Source: Euwallacea fornicatus (Eukaryota > Arthropoda > Insecta > Coleoptera > Curculionidae). Taken from it: a stretch of 64,000 nucleotides of DNA. Shown piece by piece: positions 1 to 11,474 of this stretch (position 1 is its first letter; every line of letters begins with the position of its first letter). A program made the position numbers and the translations under genes. Below the pieces are notes generated by a model. It worked only from the letters and a program-made list of their open reading frames with translations, was not told the DNA's origin and did no database searches. Location: assembly GCF_040115645.1 (NCBI RefSeq), contig NC_089572.1:1054001-1118000 (forward strand). Direction: 5' to 3'.

Positions 1-1146
1 ACAACTACAGATATGAACCCTGTACAAATGGCGACATCAGTCCCATTATTCAACCACGTCTTATCCGCGGGAAGTCCACCTGACGAATATCATGTTTCTT
101 CTATGAATTATTTTGTTTGCGTTGGGCAAGTGTTGATCCATGAATAGTGTGAATTAGAATGGGATTTCGGCTCAACGGGGGTCCCTGTTGTGAGGTTCAA
201 TGCTGCAATTTGTGAGAAGTTCATTGAAGGGACATTAAGTTACGAGAATTCCCATTCAGTGAAGAAAGAACGTGTGAAGAAATGAGCGAGTCTGTGGGCG
301 TTATTTTGAAGAATACCAGCTAGGGATGGACATTCTTAAAGTTGCATTAAATAGAAAGTTATGTATAATCGTTATCGGAAATGACGTTAAAATGATGGAA
401 TCTTATTGATGTTCTACACGACCGTCTAGTGTTGATGGGACCGCTTTGACCCCAGAATCTGGCCCCTGATGCCTACTAACATAACGATGTTGCCGTTAGA
501 ACAATAGCAACAGGAACCAAAGCTATAGAGTTATCTTTCTGCTAACGAGGTTCCCTAGTACAATAAGATTTTTCCGGTACCTGTGGGTACTCTACAAACT
601 CCAATTTGAATTTTATGAAAATAGGACGTTTTACGCAACATTAAAATGTTTCATCGATGATGCATGTAAACTGTTTCGTTAAACAACATACAAAACTCAA
701 CCACCTGCCACATTCGTTTGATATAATCTTAAGTCATTTTTCATAATGGTCATCTATCAAAGGTCTTAAAATGATATTTCAGAACATATATAAAACAAAT
801 TAAATGCATTTGCTTGATAATGATCTGTGATTCTCTAAGAACAGGTTCTTCATCGTCATGCGAATCTTCCAAATAAAGTAACTTACAGTTAAGGAGGACC
901 TATCACTCAAAGTGTCGTTACATCTGTCCTTACTTCAACTGTTGGTTAAGGTTTATCTGCAGTTTGCAAACTACTTCACAGTTGATTGTTAACTGACAGT
1001 TGACGTGTCTTAACTAGACATTGAAGAACCGATCCTAAATTTGAATATGAAGCACATTCAATATCTTTAACTTTTTCTTTTGTAAGCGATTCTAGCACAT
1101 TCGCGATCGTTTTGAATTGTGGTGGGGTCTTTTATTCTATTTGTTA
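1..1146. other. No recognised feature (intergenic or intronic)
   Basis: AT-rich DNA with no open frame longer than about 60 codons and no similarity that I recognise. There are no repeats of note. It ends at the TA that flanks element L1. Confidence 0.5.
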
Positions 1147-2440
1147 TACAGGGTGTTTGGTTTACCGGTACACATCCGAAAGAGGGTGGTAGGTAAGGTG
1201 ATTGTGAACGTATTTCGCCATATATGTATACTATTATACGAAGTGTCACGCATTTCCAGATATCGTCATTTTTCCGAATTTTACCAAATTCCCTGTTTAC
1301 TTCCGTGTAAGTTACAATTAAAATTTAATAGAACGTTTGTTGTAACTCTATCGATTTTCGCATAAACTTGAATATGTATTCTATCGATATCAAACATGTA
1401 GTAGTACCTGCATATAAAAAAAAATGTGACGCTTTAAAATTCTAAAAATGAATTTTTCTAACATCAAACCTTGACTTTGTAAGTAAATAAAGAGAAAGAT
1501 GCAAATGGAAGAGTCGTTCAAATATCTTTAAAAACTTCTTTGACCATTGCTCTTTCGATTGATGCATTGAAAGGCGCAGACTTAATGTTCCATAAGGTAC
1601 TTAATTAAAAAAGAAAAAAAATAAAAAAATGCAAAGGGCAATTTAACAAATTGAATAAAAACTTAATAAGTAATTATTATTTATGTAAATTATGCTATTT
1701 ACTTATAACTAATTATTATTCTCAAAATGGAAACCACGGTTTCTGATACAACATCGACATCTTCGTCTCATCTCTGTGGTGGTTACTCCTAGCCTCATTT
1801 CAGCCTTGCTGCCCCATTAATTCTGTGAATGAGATGGTCTCGATCATGAATTTCCTCATTGGATACCAGTTCTTTCATTCGTCCTCGGATATGATAGTCA
1901 ACTGGGGTGAGATCTGGAGATCTGGCAGGCCATAATATCGGTCCATTCCGTCTCATCCGTCTTTCAGGAAATTGATTATTTAAAAACTTTTTCATTGTTC
2001 TCTGATAATGGGTCGGACATCCATCGTTTTCAAATATGATTTCCAATGGTCAAAGAAGTTTTTAAAGATACTTGAACGACTCTCCATTTGCATCTTTCTC
2101 TTTATTTACTTACGAAGTCGAGGTTTGATGTTAGAGAAATTCATTTTTGGAATTTTAAAGCGTCACATTTTTTTTATATGCAGATACTACTACACGTTTG
2201 ATATCGATAAAATACATATCCAAGTTTATGCGAAAACCGATAGAGTCACAACAAATGTTCCATTAAATTTTTGTTGTAACTTCCACGGAAGTGAACAGCG
2301 AATTTGGTAAAATTCGGAAAAATGTCGATATCTGGAAATGTGTGACACCTTGTATAATAGTATATATGGTCAAATACGTTCACAACCATCTTACCTACCA
2401 CGCTTTATCGGATGTGTATCGGTAAATTAAACACCCCGTA
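1147..2440. mobile_element. L1: long-TIR TACAGGG-type mariner-like element with transposase remnant
   Basis: The ends are TA-CAGGGTGTTTGG and its inverted partner ACACCCCG-TA. The two arms, about 403 and 396 bp (1147-1549 and 2045-2440), are near-complete inverted repeats of each other, so the single strand can fold into a very long hairpin. A second copy of the end motif lies inside each arm: TATACGAAGTGTCA near 1237 and, on the other arm, a motif ending TTGTA near 2354. That is about 88 bp from each end. The interior of about 500 bp holds the C-terminal part of a DDE transposase on the minus strand. TA at both ends fits Tc1/mariner target-site duplication. The family name is inferred from the transposase remnant. 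Confidence 0.85.
1795..2046 (-). pseudogene. mariner-like DDE transposase, C-terminal fragment (in L1)
   Basis: An 83-codon open stretch on the minus strand carries two catalytic blocks of insect mariner-like transposases: FENDGCPTHY, where the usual form is FQQDGAPPHY with the second catalytic Asp, followed by PILWPARSPDLTPVDYH, the block holding the third catalytic acid. The N-terminal DNA-binding domain and the first catalytic Asp are absent. The apparent start codon lies at the inner edge of the TIR and is accidental. The reading frame is open here, but the usual FLWG that follows the third block has become HIRG. It cannot encode a working enzyme. Confidence 0.8.
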
Positions 2441-3779
2441 TTTGTGTTGTTATTTATCTATTTTATTATAGATTTGCTGCCTCATATTTTTAGCTCAGCC
2501 TTTTGAGAGGCTCATTATTATACGCCTCGCATAACGACTGCGACGAAACGTTTCTGTAATTTAAAAAATCATCACACTGTTCTAGAATCAAAGATGCTTA
2601 ATTGGGTAAATGACACATTTATGGGGTCAACCAACTTATATATCAAATTTTAATGGTTTTGTGATGGTCTTAAAACAATTTTAAGGTTGCAGTGTAGACT
2701 AGATGTCAGTCCCAACAGTTTTCTTTCACATTTTTATGGTCCCAGCGTATAAAACATTAAAAGCTTTAGTCTAATATGGGCAATTTGACACCATAATGTC
2801 CCGGTTTTATGCCCACTAATTTTTACGAGAAAAATGTCTTGAAGTTAATCCCATCTTATGGGCTACCTACCACCATTTATTCGATGATAATAGGAACGCC
2901 GGAGTCTCTAAAAAGATCCCTTTTGATATCTTTTTTAGTGTCGGATTTGAAGAAGGGATTTATCAGTTTTTACGGTTTTGAGGACTAAGTGAGGTCTAAA
3001 AAACGGCGGTATTAATGTTGTTTAAAACGCGGAGTTGTTACAATACGCCCGTCCTTGCAAGGAAATTAATTTAACTTTGCCTCATTAAATCTGATGACAA
3101 ACAAAGATATCAAATTATTGCACGCCATTTATTTATACATTTGATCATATGCTAGAAGTAGGACAAGTGGTTTTTAATGCACATTCTGCAAAAGCTATTT
3201 TAACATACCTGACAGCCACTGCTTATGTGTATATACAAGAAAGAGATTTTTTACATTGTACAAGGTGTGTCCAACGACCACTTGAACTGAGGTCATGAAA
3301 TCTGCGCTTTGACATGGTAATCGGTGATTTTGAGATAATAATAATTATATTGGTTGCGAACTTTCACTTCTGTTTTCATCAGTCCTTCCTGGGATCTTTC
3401 CGTTTTAACGCTCCTCCGTCATAATGAATCTCGGTTCTTTCGCAATCTTCCTCCATCTTGCCTAGATTTGCTTTCCAACTTTGCGGTAAGTCGTATAGAG
3501 AAGTATAAGTGGGATATATGGGGGGTATCCTTTTGTCCGCGTAACCTCTCTTCGTCAGCAGTTCAGTTTCCTATTTTCTGGAGATAGTTTTTCGAATGGC
3601 GATTGAGCAACGGTCAAAAACCACTTTTTATAAAGGTCTGGTGTACTTTACGTAGAAAAGACACTTTTCTGAGTGCCTAAATACGTCCTTAACCAGGAAC
3701 TCATCTTTAACGATACCTATAGGTATATGTCTAACCCCACAATTATTTTCTAAGTTCTACAACTGCTTGCATGCTGCTG
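2441..3779. other. No recognised gene; one solitary end-like motif
   Basis: No coding similarity is seen on either strand. At about 3258 the motif TACAAGGTGTGTCC resembles the terminal motif of the L elements, but no inverted partner was found nearby. Confidence 0.45.
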
Positions 3780-5065
3780 CGAAAATAGTCTCAGAAGTAC
3801 CCGCCCTGACATATAGATGGCGATTTTTGCGTTAAAAATTGCGTATATCACTAAGACCTAACCTTAAAGTGTTTATGTCTAAAGCTTGAGGATGCTGCGT
3901 TAATTCGTGTTTATTTTGAAGTCGATTTTGGCGAACGCTTTTACAGATTTTGTAAACATGGAAAAAACTGGTCGTCGATAGGTGATTCAATATTTTTATT
4001 TGAAAGGTTTTTACTCCACCCAACATCAAAACGGAGTTAAATTCCACTCTGAGTGAATCTGGTCCTTCCAGGTCAACAAAAGATCTTTAACAACTGTTAG
4101 ATATTGGGTGGCCGAGTTTACACGAGGTCTTACGAGGTGCCAAGTTGAATTCGGCAGTGGTCGACCCAACGACGCTCCAGATCTAACTACTCCAGATATT
4201 TTGGAGGAAAGTCACAAAACTGTAATGGACGATGTGCATTTAAAAAAGTACCGTACGTCGCATTTTGACCGAACAATTAGACATGAGAAAGCTGTGTGCA
4301 AAACGGGTGTGACGATTACTCACAATTGAACAAAAACGGCACCGTGAGGATGTTTCAAGAGAACAACTTTAATAATAAAGCTTCGCAATGACGAAGCCGA
4401 GTTTTTGCATCAATTCATAACCATGGATGATACACGGATCCGTCATTTCACATCTGGGACGAAAGAACGGTCAAAACAATGGACTCAAGGCGGAGAATGG
4501 GTTGGAAAGGAGACGAAGACCGTTCCATCTGCAGAAAAGGTGATGGCGTCAGTTTTTAGGGATGCAGATGAGATAGTTTTTATTAATTATCCCCTTAAAA
4601 GAAGAACAATAAACGGAGAATATTATACAAATTTTTACATCATTTGAGCGAAGAAATTAGGAAAAAGCGACCGCATTTGGTGAAAAAAAATCTTGTTTCG
4701 TCAAAACAACGCACCAGTTCACACTTCCCTCATAGTGATGGTCACAATGAATCAAGTTGGTTTGGAACTTCGCCTTTATCCGCCTTATTCGCCAGATTTG
4801 GCCCCTTGAAATTATTTTCTATTTCCAAACATGACAAAATAGCTCAGTGCAAAGAGATATGTCAATAACGAAGAGGTGGAAACCGAAGTTGATGCCTACT
4901 TTGAAACACTCGAAGTTTACTAGAAACTGGGTACAAAAGCTATGGAACATCGCTGGGAAAAGTGTGCCAATCTCATTGGAGGCTATGTTGCTAAATAATG
5001 TAACATTTTCCAAAATGTTGTTTTCTTTAAGTGTTAAGTCGGGTACTTCTCGGACTCTCCTCGTA
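3780..5065 (+). mobile_element. M1: degenerate mariner element
   Basis: Imperfect TIRs of about 25 bp flank a broken mariner transposase: GTCTCAGAAGTACCCG near 3788 and, inverted, GTCCGAGAAGTACCCG near 5040-5060. TA follows the 3' end but is not clear at the 5' end. About 1.0 kb from the 5' TIR through the catalytic region is almost identical to M2, including the disabling lesions, whereas the last 250 bp differ strongly. Flanking DNA differs from M2, so the two are separate insertions and not parts of one large duplication. Confidence 0.88.
3958..4990 (+). pseudogene. mariner transposase pseudogene (M1)
   Basis: Starting at the ATG at 3958 the sequence reads as a mariner transposase with an in-frame TAG eight codons in. 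The HTH region continues (SGRPNDAPDL near 4160-4200). The frame then slips at about 4230-4240, so that TIEQK of the linker lies in the +1 frame. The first catalytic Asp is near 4425 (TMDDT, usually MDETW), followed by SKQWTQGG, KTVPSAEKVMASVFRDA and TINGEYY up to 4647. The second and third catalytic blocks (HQDNA; SPDLAPSDYF) are shifted or destroyed around 4700-4820. A short insertion with a hairpin (GCTTCG, CGAAGC) at 4378-4397 replaces part of the linker. It is non-functional. Confidence 0.87.
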
Positions 5066-6245
5066 TAACGGCGCAACTAACTTAAACTAGCGTACCTAAT
5101 GCCATTAACTGCAAAACTTGTTCCATATCTTTTTTGTATTCATCGACAATGCTTTTAATTCTGTAAGTATTCGGAAGTCAGGTTCTCATGAAGTCCCTGA
5201 CCTGCTGCTCACTATTTGTCTTGCGCTCTTTACTTCATGAGCACATGGACAGATTCCTTAAATACAGTTCTTCCTACGACAGAAGAAAATATTCAGTGTT
5301 CAGCCACTAGAATCTGTCCAATATTTTTAGAAATTTAAGTCGCCTCGACTGTGATCAAATGGTCCATCAGTGATCAAACTGAAACGACAGGTAATCTAAC
5401 ATTGACCGATTTTTCCTTAAGATTTCATTACCAAGTAAAAATCGAATCATTGATGCGACTGACTTTCCGCACGTTTGATTTCTTAGGAAATTTTACAGGA
5501 ACATTTGCTTAAATTACTCGAAAGCAGATACTGCAGCTATTCGACAGAAAACGTCGAGAACATTCTTATTGTACAAAGTTCAACGCTCATGTAGAGATAA
5601 GGTTTAACAGCATGACAAAGTTTCTTGGGAAAATTTGAGACTGAAAAACCTACTCTTCACTCAGGATCTACTCTAGATAAACGCAGTATTCCAATGGGTG
5701 TATTATTTCCTAGTAGCAAATGGTCGGCTCAATAAATTACACGTCCTTTAGACTAAGGTTACTATAATTTTAATGCAGTTTGCCCGTTCCCACGTGAACA
5801 TCTCTTGGCGGTCTGGAAATGCAAAACGTCGGCAAAGCCTGACATTTTCTAACAGTAATTTTACGTGTACTTTAATGGGTTAGTTTAAAATAGGTAGAGG
5901 TGCTATTATTACTTAATAGAAGAGAGCACATAATAACAGCGTTCCGAAACGCCCATAAAACATTCGGCCTGGTAAGATGACTGTCAGGAGTGGAGCGCTG
6001 AAAAACCGACAATTTCAAGTATTTTGAAAAAGTATGTAAAAAAGCGAGAGTTTCAAGTATTTTTGGAAGAACGTGTAGGTATTGGACAACTGAGCAATAA
6101 GCGTTAAATCGTAGAAATTCACATTCTGCTACGTGTCACCTCCTCGTTTCATTCATTTGCGTAATTTCACGGGCGTAATATACAGGGCATTACACAATAC
6201 TTTATTTAAAACTTAATAAGATGGCGGCTATAAGTTTAATAACTA
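5066..6245. other. No recognised feature
   Basis: No coding similarity and no inverted repeat pair recognised. An ACAGGGCATT motif near 6182 is only a weak match to L-type ends. Confidence 0.45.
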
Positions 6246-6343
6246 CACTTGCGGACAAAAGTATGGAAAGATAAACATTATTAGTTGTTTTGAGCCAATA
6301 GTTGCTGCAGTTCTCTCATTTTGTGTTCTAAACATCTGCAAAG

Positions 6344-7352
6344 ATGGGTAAGAATAAGTGTTTTTCAGAGGACTTACGCAAAAAGATTGTGGAATTGGAT
6401 CAACAAGGTTTCAAACAAAATGTTATTGCAAGAAATTTACAAATTAGCGAAGGTGCTGTGTCCAAAACATTAAGAAAATTTAAATTGGTGGGCAACGTAA
6501 GAGCCCGAGAAAAAGTTGGACGTTCCCCAATCATTGACAAATGCATTAAATTATCACTTGCGGACCCCAGCAAGTCAGCTCGGCAAATTAGACAAGAAAT
6601 ATGGGAAAAATATAATGTAAAGGTCACAATTCGTACGGTACGACGTCGATTATATGTGCTGCTGGTCTTATGGGGAGAACTGCCGTCAAGAAACCTCTTA
6701 TATCAAAAAAAAATCTAAAGGAGCGAATTGAATTTGCAAATGGACATTTGACTTGGTCTGCACAAAAATGGAATACTCTTCTCTGAAGCGATGAATGCAA
6801 ATTTAACATCTTTAACTCAGATGGAAAAACGTATGTTAGAAGACCAATAGGCCAAAGGTTCGATATTAAATACCAGAAACCAACTGTAAAACATTGTGGC
6901 GGTAGTGTAACGATATGGGGATGTTTTTCTACGTCTGGAATCGGCCCCTTGTGAAAATTGACGGTATTATGAACCGGTTTGTTCATCGGGATATCTTAGA
7001 AAGCAGAATGTTGCCATTTGTCGAAGAAGAAATGCCCCTTGTCTGGCGATATCAACAGGATAATGATCCGAAACATTCGTCACGACTGGTGAAGAATTGG
7101 TTTCTGGAAAATGCCATTGATGTTTTAAAGTGGCCGCCTCAATCACCAGACCTGAACCCGATTGAACGCTTATGGGACCATGTAAAACAACAAATAAAGC
7201 AAATTAATGTCTGTAACAAGAATGAGCTTTGGGAATCCATACAAGATCAATGGTTCAAGATTCCTGCAAAAAAAAGTGAAGATTTGTTGGATTCGATGCA
7301 TAGGAGATGTCAGGCAGTAATCAGGGCAAAAGGTTATGCAACTTCATATTGA
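6344..7352 (+). pseudogene. Tc1-type DD34E transposase pseudogene (T1)
   Basis: The first 100 or so codons are intact. They show the paired-like helix-turn-helix (FSEDLRKKIVELDQQG, SEGAVSKTLRKFK) and the second HTH (SARQIRQEIWEKY, TIRTVRRRLY). A one-base slip near 6650 moves the frame. A TGA replaces a codon just before the first catalytic Asp (SDEC near 6790), and another slip occurs near 6945. The last 145 codons (6915-7352) are open again and hold QQDNDPKHSS (second Asp) and SPDLNPIERLWD (catalytic Glu), ending at TGA. Two frameshifts and one stop make it inactive, yet all three catalytic residues can still be read. Confidence 0.92.
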
Positions 7353-7479
7353 TGAAATAGCTTTATGTTCATTTATTTTTGAATAAATGTTTTCTTTCCA
7401 CACTTTTGTCCACATTAATTTAGTTCTACCTCAAATTAATTAAAAATGGTAAGTACGAACGTGAATGGAATTTGATGTA

Positions 7480-8106
7480 TAGGGTGAGTCGGGAGGATCG
7501 TGCCAAACTTCAGGAGCGTGTTGTACATGAAAAATAAATGTAAAAAAACTAAAATATTGTTATCCGATTTCGTTTGTTTACAAGTTATAGCGTAAATAAA
7601 ATTAAAACATAAAGGTTAAGCAACATTTAGACGAAACGTTTCCTGGACGTTGGATCGGTCGCGGTGGCCCTATTAGTTGGCCTCCAAGGTCTCCAGACCT
7701 GACACCACTAGACTATTGTTTGTGGGGTTGGTTTAAAACTGAAGTGTACAGAGTAAAAAGTGGACACTCAAGATGCACTAATTCAACGCATTAGAAATGC
7801 TGCAGCTGCCATTAAAGAAAGACATGAAACAATCAGGAGCGCAACGAATGCTCTTCATAAACGAAGCCGAAAATGTTTACAAGTTAATGGCGATATTTTT
7901 GAACATTTACTTATGATATCCAAACGTTAATTTATGGAATTTCTTATGAAATTTATAAATTTTAAAAATTTTATGTTTTAATTTTATTTATGCTGTAACT
8001 TGTAAACAAACGAAAATCGGATAACAACATTTGAGTTTTTTTACATTTATTTTTCATGTACAACACGCTCCTGATGTTTGGCACGATCCTCCCGACTCAC
8101 CCTGTA
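7480..8106. mobile_element. L2: long-TIR element nested in T1
   Basis: About 138-bp inverted arms (7480-7617 and 7968-8106) begin TATAGGGTGAGTCGGG and end CCCGACTCACCCTGTA. The 5' copy has lost the C of CAGGG. The insertion lies at a TA in the 3' region of T1, so L2 moved later than T1. The interior of about 350 bp is the end of a mariner-like transposase on the plus strand. Confidence 0.87.
7636..7925 (+). pseudogene. mariner-like DDE transposase, C-terminal fragment (in L2)
   Basis: Translation gives ETFPGRWIGRGGPISWPPRS followed by PDLTPLDYCLWGW, the usual third catalytic block. After a one-base slip near 7760 it gives DTQDALIQRIRNAAAAIKER and a tail with NGDIFEHLL, the typical C-terminus of this transposase group. 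The N-terminal two thirds are missing, as expected for an internally deleted copy. Confidence 0.85.
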
Positions 8107-8273
8107 TACATTTACTTCAAACAAGTGTTTAATCTTTTATGGAGCTCCTTTCTTAAATCTATTAAAACAAGGAGTACTGATAATTCTAAAATATTTCGAT
8201 ACTTTTGTCCGCAAGTGTACCTCCAACATTCGCTCATGTTCCTAGGGCAACTTTGGTATCTTTACTATCGTTA

Positions 8274-8987
8274 TACAGGGTGTTTGAAAAAGTTGGCAAA
8301 ATTTGAGGGGGTGATTGCTCAGGTCATTTTATTTAAAAAAAATTCTATATACAGAGCTCCGGAAATGTGTGGCTTCCAAGATGCAGGATGTTAGACTTCT
8401 TTTTAAATAACGGTTTTTGAAAAGTAATTGAAATACCCTTTGACTGATTATTTAAAGCTTCTTAAAAATCATCAAAGCATAAAATATTCTGAGGGAATAA
8501 CGGGGCAAATCGTTAAATTTTATAAAAACGTTTTTATCTCATAAATTGACGTGCAATAAAACTGTTTTTATTTTTTATCTCGTAAACGAAGTAAGGTGCA
8601 ACGAAAATTTAAGAGACAAAAAAGTTGTGTTTTTAGCTGCTTCAACTGAAAAAAACATGGAAATTTTATTAAAGTTAGTGGCAAACGTTCTTTTATCAAT
8701 AAATTTGGCTAGTATGCCCCTCTGTCGCAACTAGACTTAATAATTTTAACATAGCTAGGGCCAAATCAGGCCCCTATTACTATGAACAGCGCCACCAAAT
8801 TCCGAAAAAATCGGCCAAAAAAATGTTACAACTTTTTATCAAAAACCGTTATATATAAAAAAAAATTAACACCCTGTATCTCGGCAAAAACCTATTTCTG
8901 GACCTACGTTTATAGGAACTTTTTTCATACAATGACCTGAGATGTCGCCCGTTTAAACGTTGCCGCATCTTTTTCAAACGCCCTGTA
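8274..8987. mobile_element. L3: long-TIR (MITE-like) element
   Basis: TA-CAGGGTGTTTGAAAAAG at 8274 pairs with CTTTTTCAAACGCCCTG-TA ending at 8987. The diverged arms run about 140 bp. On the 3' arm a second CACCCTG-TA (ending 8878) lies about 109 bp inside, preceded by a GAGATA-type sequence. The 5' arm has the matching but mutated site. No transposase is left in the 430-bp interior. Confidence 0.8.
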
Positions 8988-9888
8988 TAACGAAGAGTTT
9001 TCCAGCATTGGCCGCCGTAAATGATAATTATTGAACATGCTTCATCTCGTTTCAATAAATCATATTCGAAAATGTCAATAATTAAACATTGGGCAGGATA
9101 AATGCAAGATTGAATCGCTTTAATAATTATCGACATTTGACTGGTGAATTATGATTTTAAACGTTGTGTACTACAACATAAACGACATAGAAATATATCA
9201 AAATTATAAAACGTCTCAGCTAGCCAGTAAAAGCTGTTTCAGAGTCATCTGGAATGATAATCTAAGACAGCACGAACCTTTGTGTGGAATTACAATTATA
9301 AATTCTTGTGAAGATAATACCTGCCCATATGTCATGTAGTCGTTGAACGTATCTGGAGCTGAGAACTTTCACTTAGATGTAATGCAGAATAATCAATTTT
9401 CTATTTGAACCTTATTGGGTTTAATTGAGGATTTCATTATTTTAATGGAAAATTAAGTCGAAGCTGAGCGCCAACGTTTCGGCTTGGGAATGTCGATCCA
9501 TTAAAAAAGTTGGGTCGGGAATTGGGTTTGATGAAATTTGATACTTATTAGATGGTTTCGTAAGGTGTACCCGAGAAGTTTAGATACCAGTTAGAATTGT
9601 TTTAGTTCAACAGTCATGTACGTCGAATGTATAATTTTAACAATGAACATAGCATTAAATTTGTAAGCAAATGGCCAGGTGTGGGCCGATGATGTATTAG
9701 TTCTATTATTACGTTTGTTTAAGCTTTCACTTGAGTTATGCCGACTTGCGGTAGAGTTTTTTTAATAGAATTTTGAATTTTTATTGTATGTTATATTTAA
9801 ATCCATCATTTTCCCCAAAATAATTGACTCACTAATCGAATCGGCGTCTTCGGAAACAATCCGACTCACACCAATGAGTTCCTATATA
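8988..9888. other. No recognised feature
   Basis: AT-rich spacer without coding similarity. It ends at the TA that flanks T2. Confidence 0.45.
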
Positions 9889-10158
9889 CAGTGGTGGCCG
9901 TAAGTATGGAATATTTTTTGGAACTTTATTTAGCTAAAGGGCCTTTACTTTTTTTCTTCCATTCTGGTATATTTGAATCGGGATAGGTCAATTCTACATT
10001 TTAAACCATACAGTATTTATAGAGTGCTACTATCGAAAATTTCACCGATAAACAAATTTTTTTAGATGGACAAAGGTATGGAATATCATAGACTTAAATT
10101 TATTTTGCATTTAGCATTCAGCATCGAGTGTTACAGTTCGATAAAATTTGAAGCCGAA

Positions 10159-11182
10159 ATGGTTAAAATAATATATTTTTCGGTAGATCTTCGATCGCGA
10201 ATAGTAGAGATGTCAAGTAACGGAGCCAATCGGAAGGACGTCGCAAAGACATTTAACGTGAGCCAGGGGTGTGCATCGAAAATTTCGAGGAAGTTTAGGG
10301 TATTCAACGCCGTAAAAAACCGTCCGAGGGCAGGACGTCCCAGAAAAACAACAGTCCATACAGACCAACGTGTTAAAATTATGTCCTCCAAAGATCCCGA
10401 AAAATCATCGCGCTTAATAAAGGAAGAAATTACTACTAATAGTGGTATTGAAATTAGTGATCGTGCTGTGAGGCGTCGTCTATGTGATACCGGATTACTT
10501 GGACGATTGGCAGTGAAGAGACCATTAATTTCCAAAAAGAAGCAGGAAGGCCAGAATTAAGTCTGCACGCTCACATCTGTTTTGGACACCCGAAAAATGG
10601 AATACCGTCCTTTTCAGTGACGAAACCAAAATCAAACTCTTAGATTCGGATGGAAAACTTATGTTCGGCGACCAATAGGGGAAGAGATTTGATCCCAAGC
10701 ATCAAAAGCTCACTGTTAAACATGGCGGTCAGAGTTTAACGGTGTGGGGATCTTTTTCGAGATCTGAAGTTGGCCTATTAGTCAAGATTGATGGAATAAT
10801 GGATCGGTTTTTATACCAAAATATCCTAGAGCGGCATATGCTTCCATTTGCCGAGGAAGAAATGCCACTGGTATGGCGGTTCCAACAGGATAATGATCGT
10901 AAACATTCTTCGCGATTGATTAAAAATTGGTTTATTGAAAAGCAGATGGATGTTATAGAATGGCCTTCACAATCTCCTGATTTAAATCCCATTGAACATC
11001 TGTGGGACCATTTGAAACGAAAAATTAGACAAAGGCACGTGTCAAATACTGAAGAATTGTGGGGGATCATACAAGAAGAATGGAAAAACGTTTCTTCCTC
11101 GACGTGCCAGAATCTAATGGATTGAATGCAGCGTCGATGTCAGGCTGTCCTAGATGTTAAGGGGCATGCCACAAAATATTGA
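10159..11182 (+). pseudogene. Tc1-type DD34E transposase pseudogene (T2)
   Basis: I prefer the ATG at 10159 (protein begins MVKIIYFSVDLRSRIVEM) because the earlier in-frame ATG at 10066 lies inside the inner terminal repeat. The two helix-turn-helix regions are intact to about 10540 (VSQGCASKISRKF; SDRAVRRRLCDTGLLG). A slip near 10543 and another near 10660 change frame around the first catalytic block (SDETK near 10617). The last part is open: QQDNDRKHSS (second Asp), SPDLNPIEHLWD (Glu). A TGA at 11123 precedes MQRRCQAV. It is inactive, with two frameshifts and one stop. It is clearly related to T1 but has a different terminal sequence. Confidence 0.92.
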
Positions 11183-11209
11183 GTTTACTCAATATTTTGT
11201 TGGCATGCC
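11163..11209. repeat. 21-bp inverted repeat spanning the T2 transposase stop codon
   Basis: The left arm begins GGCATGCCACAAAATATTGA and the right arm begins CTCAATATTTTGTTGGCATG. They pair over 21 bp with one bulged T and a four-base loop (TTTA). The transposase TGA lies inside the left arm. Confidence 0.8.
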
Positions 11210-11474
11210 ATGTTATGGCAGGCTCCATACCATGATATAAAAAATATTCCATACTTTTGTCCAAGTGTAATTTTTCATTTTTCTAAAAATTTTTCAATTA
11301 GAAATCTTAATTTTATGTTATAATTATAGTAAATTAAATAAAGTTATTTTTTGTATTTATTTTTATTTTGTATTTGTTTGTTTTATATTTTGTATTTGTT
11401 TATATTTTGTTTAATAATTTTTAATAAATATTTTATCAAATTAAAATAATATTCCATACTTATGGCCACCACTG

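Larger units (their letters stand above)
6246..8217 (+). mobile_element. T1: Tc1-like element interrupted by L2
   Basis: Exact inverted ends lie at 6246 (CACTTGCGGACAAAAGTAT) and 8199-8217, both flanked by TA. The element carries a Tc1-type transposase on the plus strand, and element L2 (7480-8106) is nested in its 3' untranslated part. A second, imperfect copy of the end motif (CCACACTTTTGTCCACATT) lies just after the transposase at about 7396. Once L2 is subtracted this is about 170 bp inside the outer 3' end, which resembles the inner direct repeat of IR/DR-type Tc1 elements. Confidence 0.88.
9889..11474 (+). mobile_element. T2: nearly complete Tc1-like element with IR/DR ends
   Basis: The outer ends CAGTGGTGGCCGTAAGTATG (9889) and its inverted copy (to 11474) are flanked by TA. 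A second version of the motif, GGACAAAGGTATGGAATAT (about 10068) and, inverted, ATATTCCATACTTTTGTCC (about 11244-11262), lies 170-210 bp inside each end. The copy therefore has four binding-site-like repeats, two per end, the arrangement known from Sleeping Beauty-type elements. The transposase lies between the inner repeats. Confidence 0.93.
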
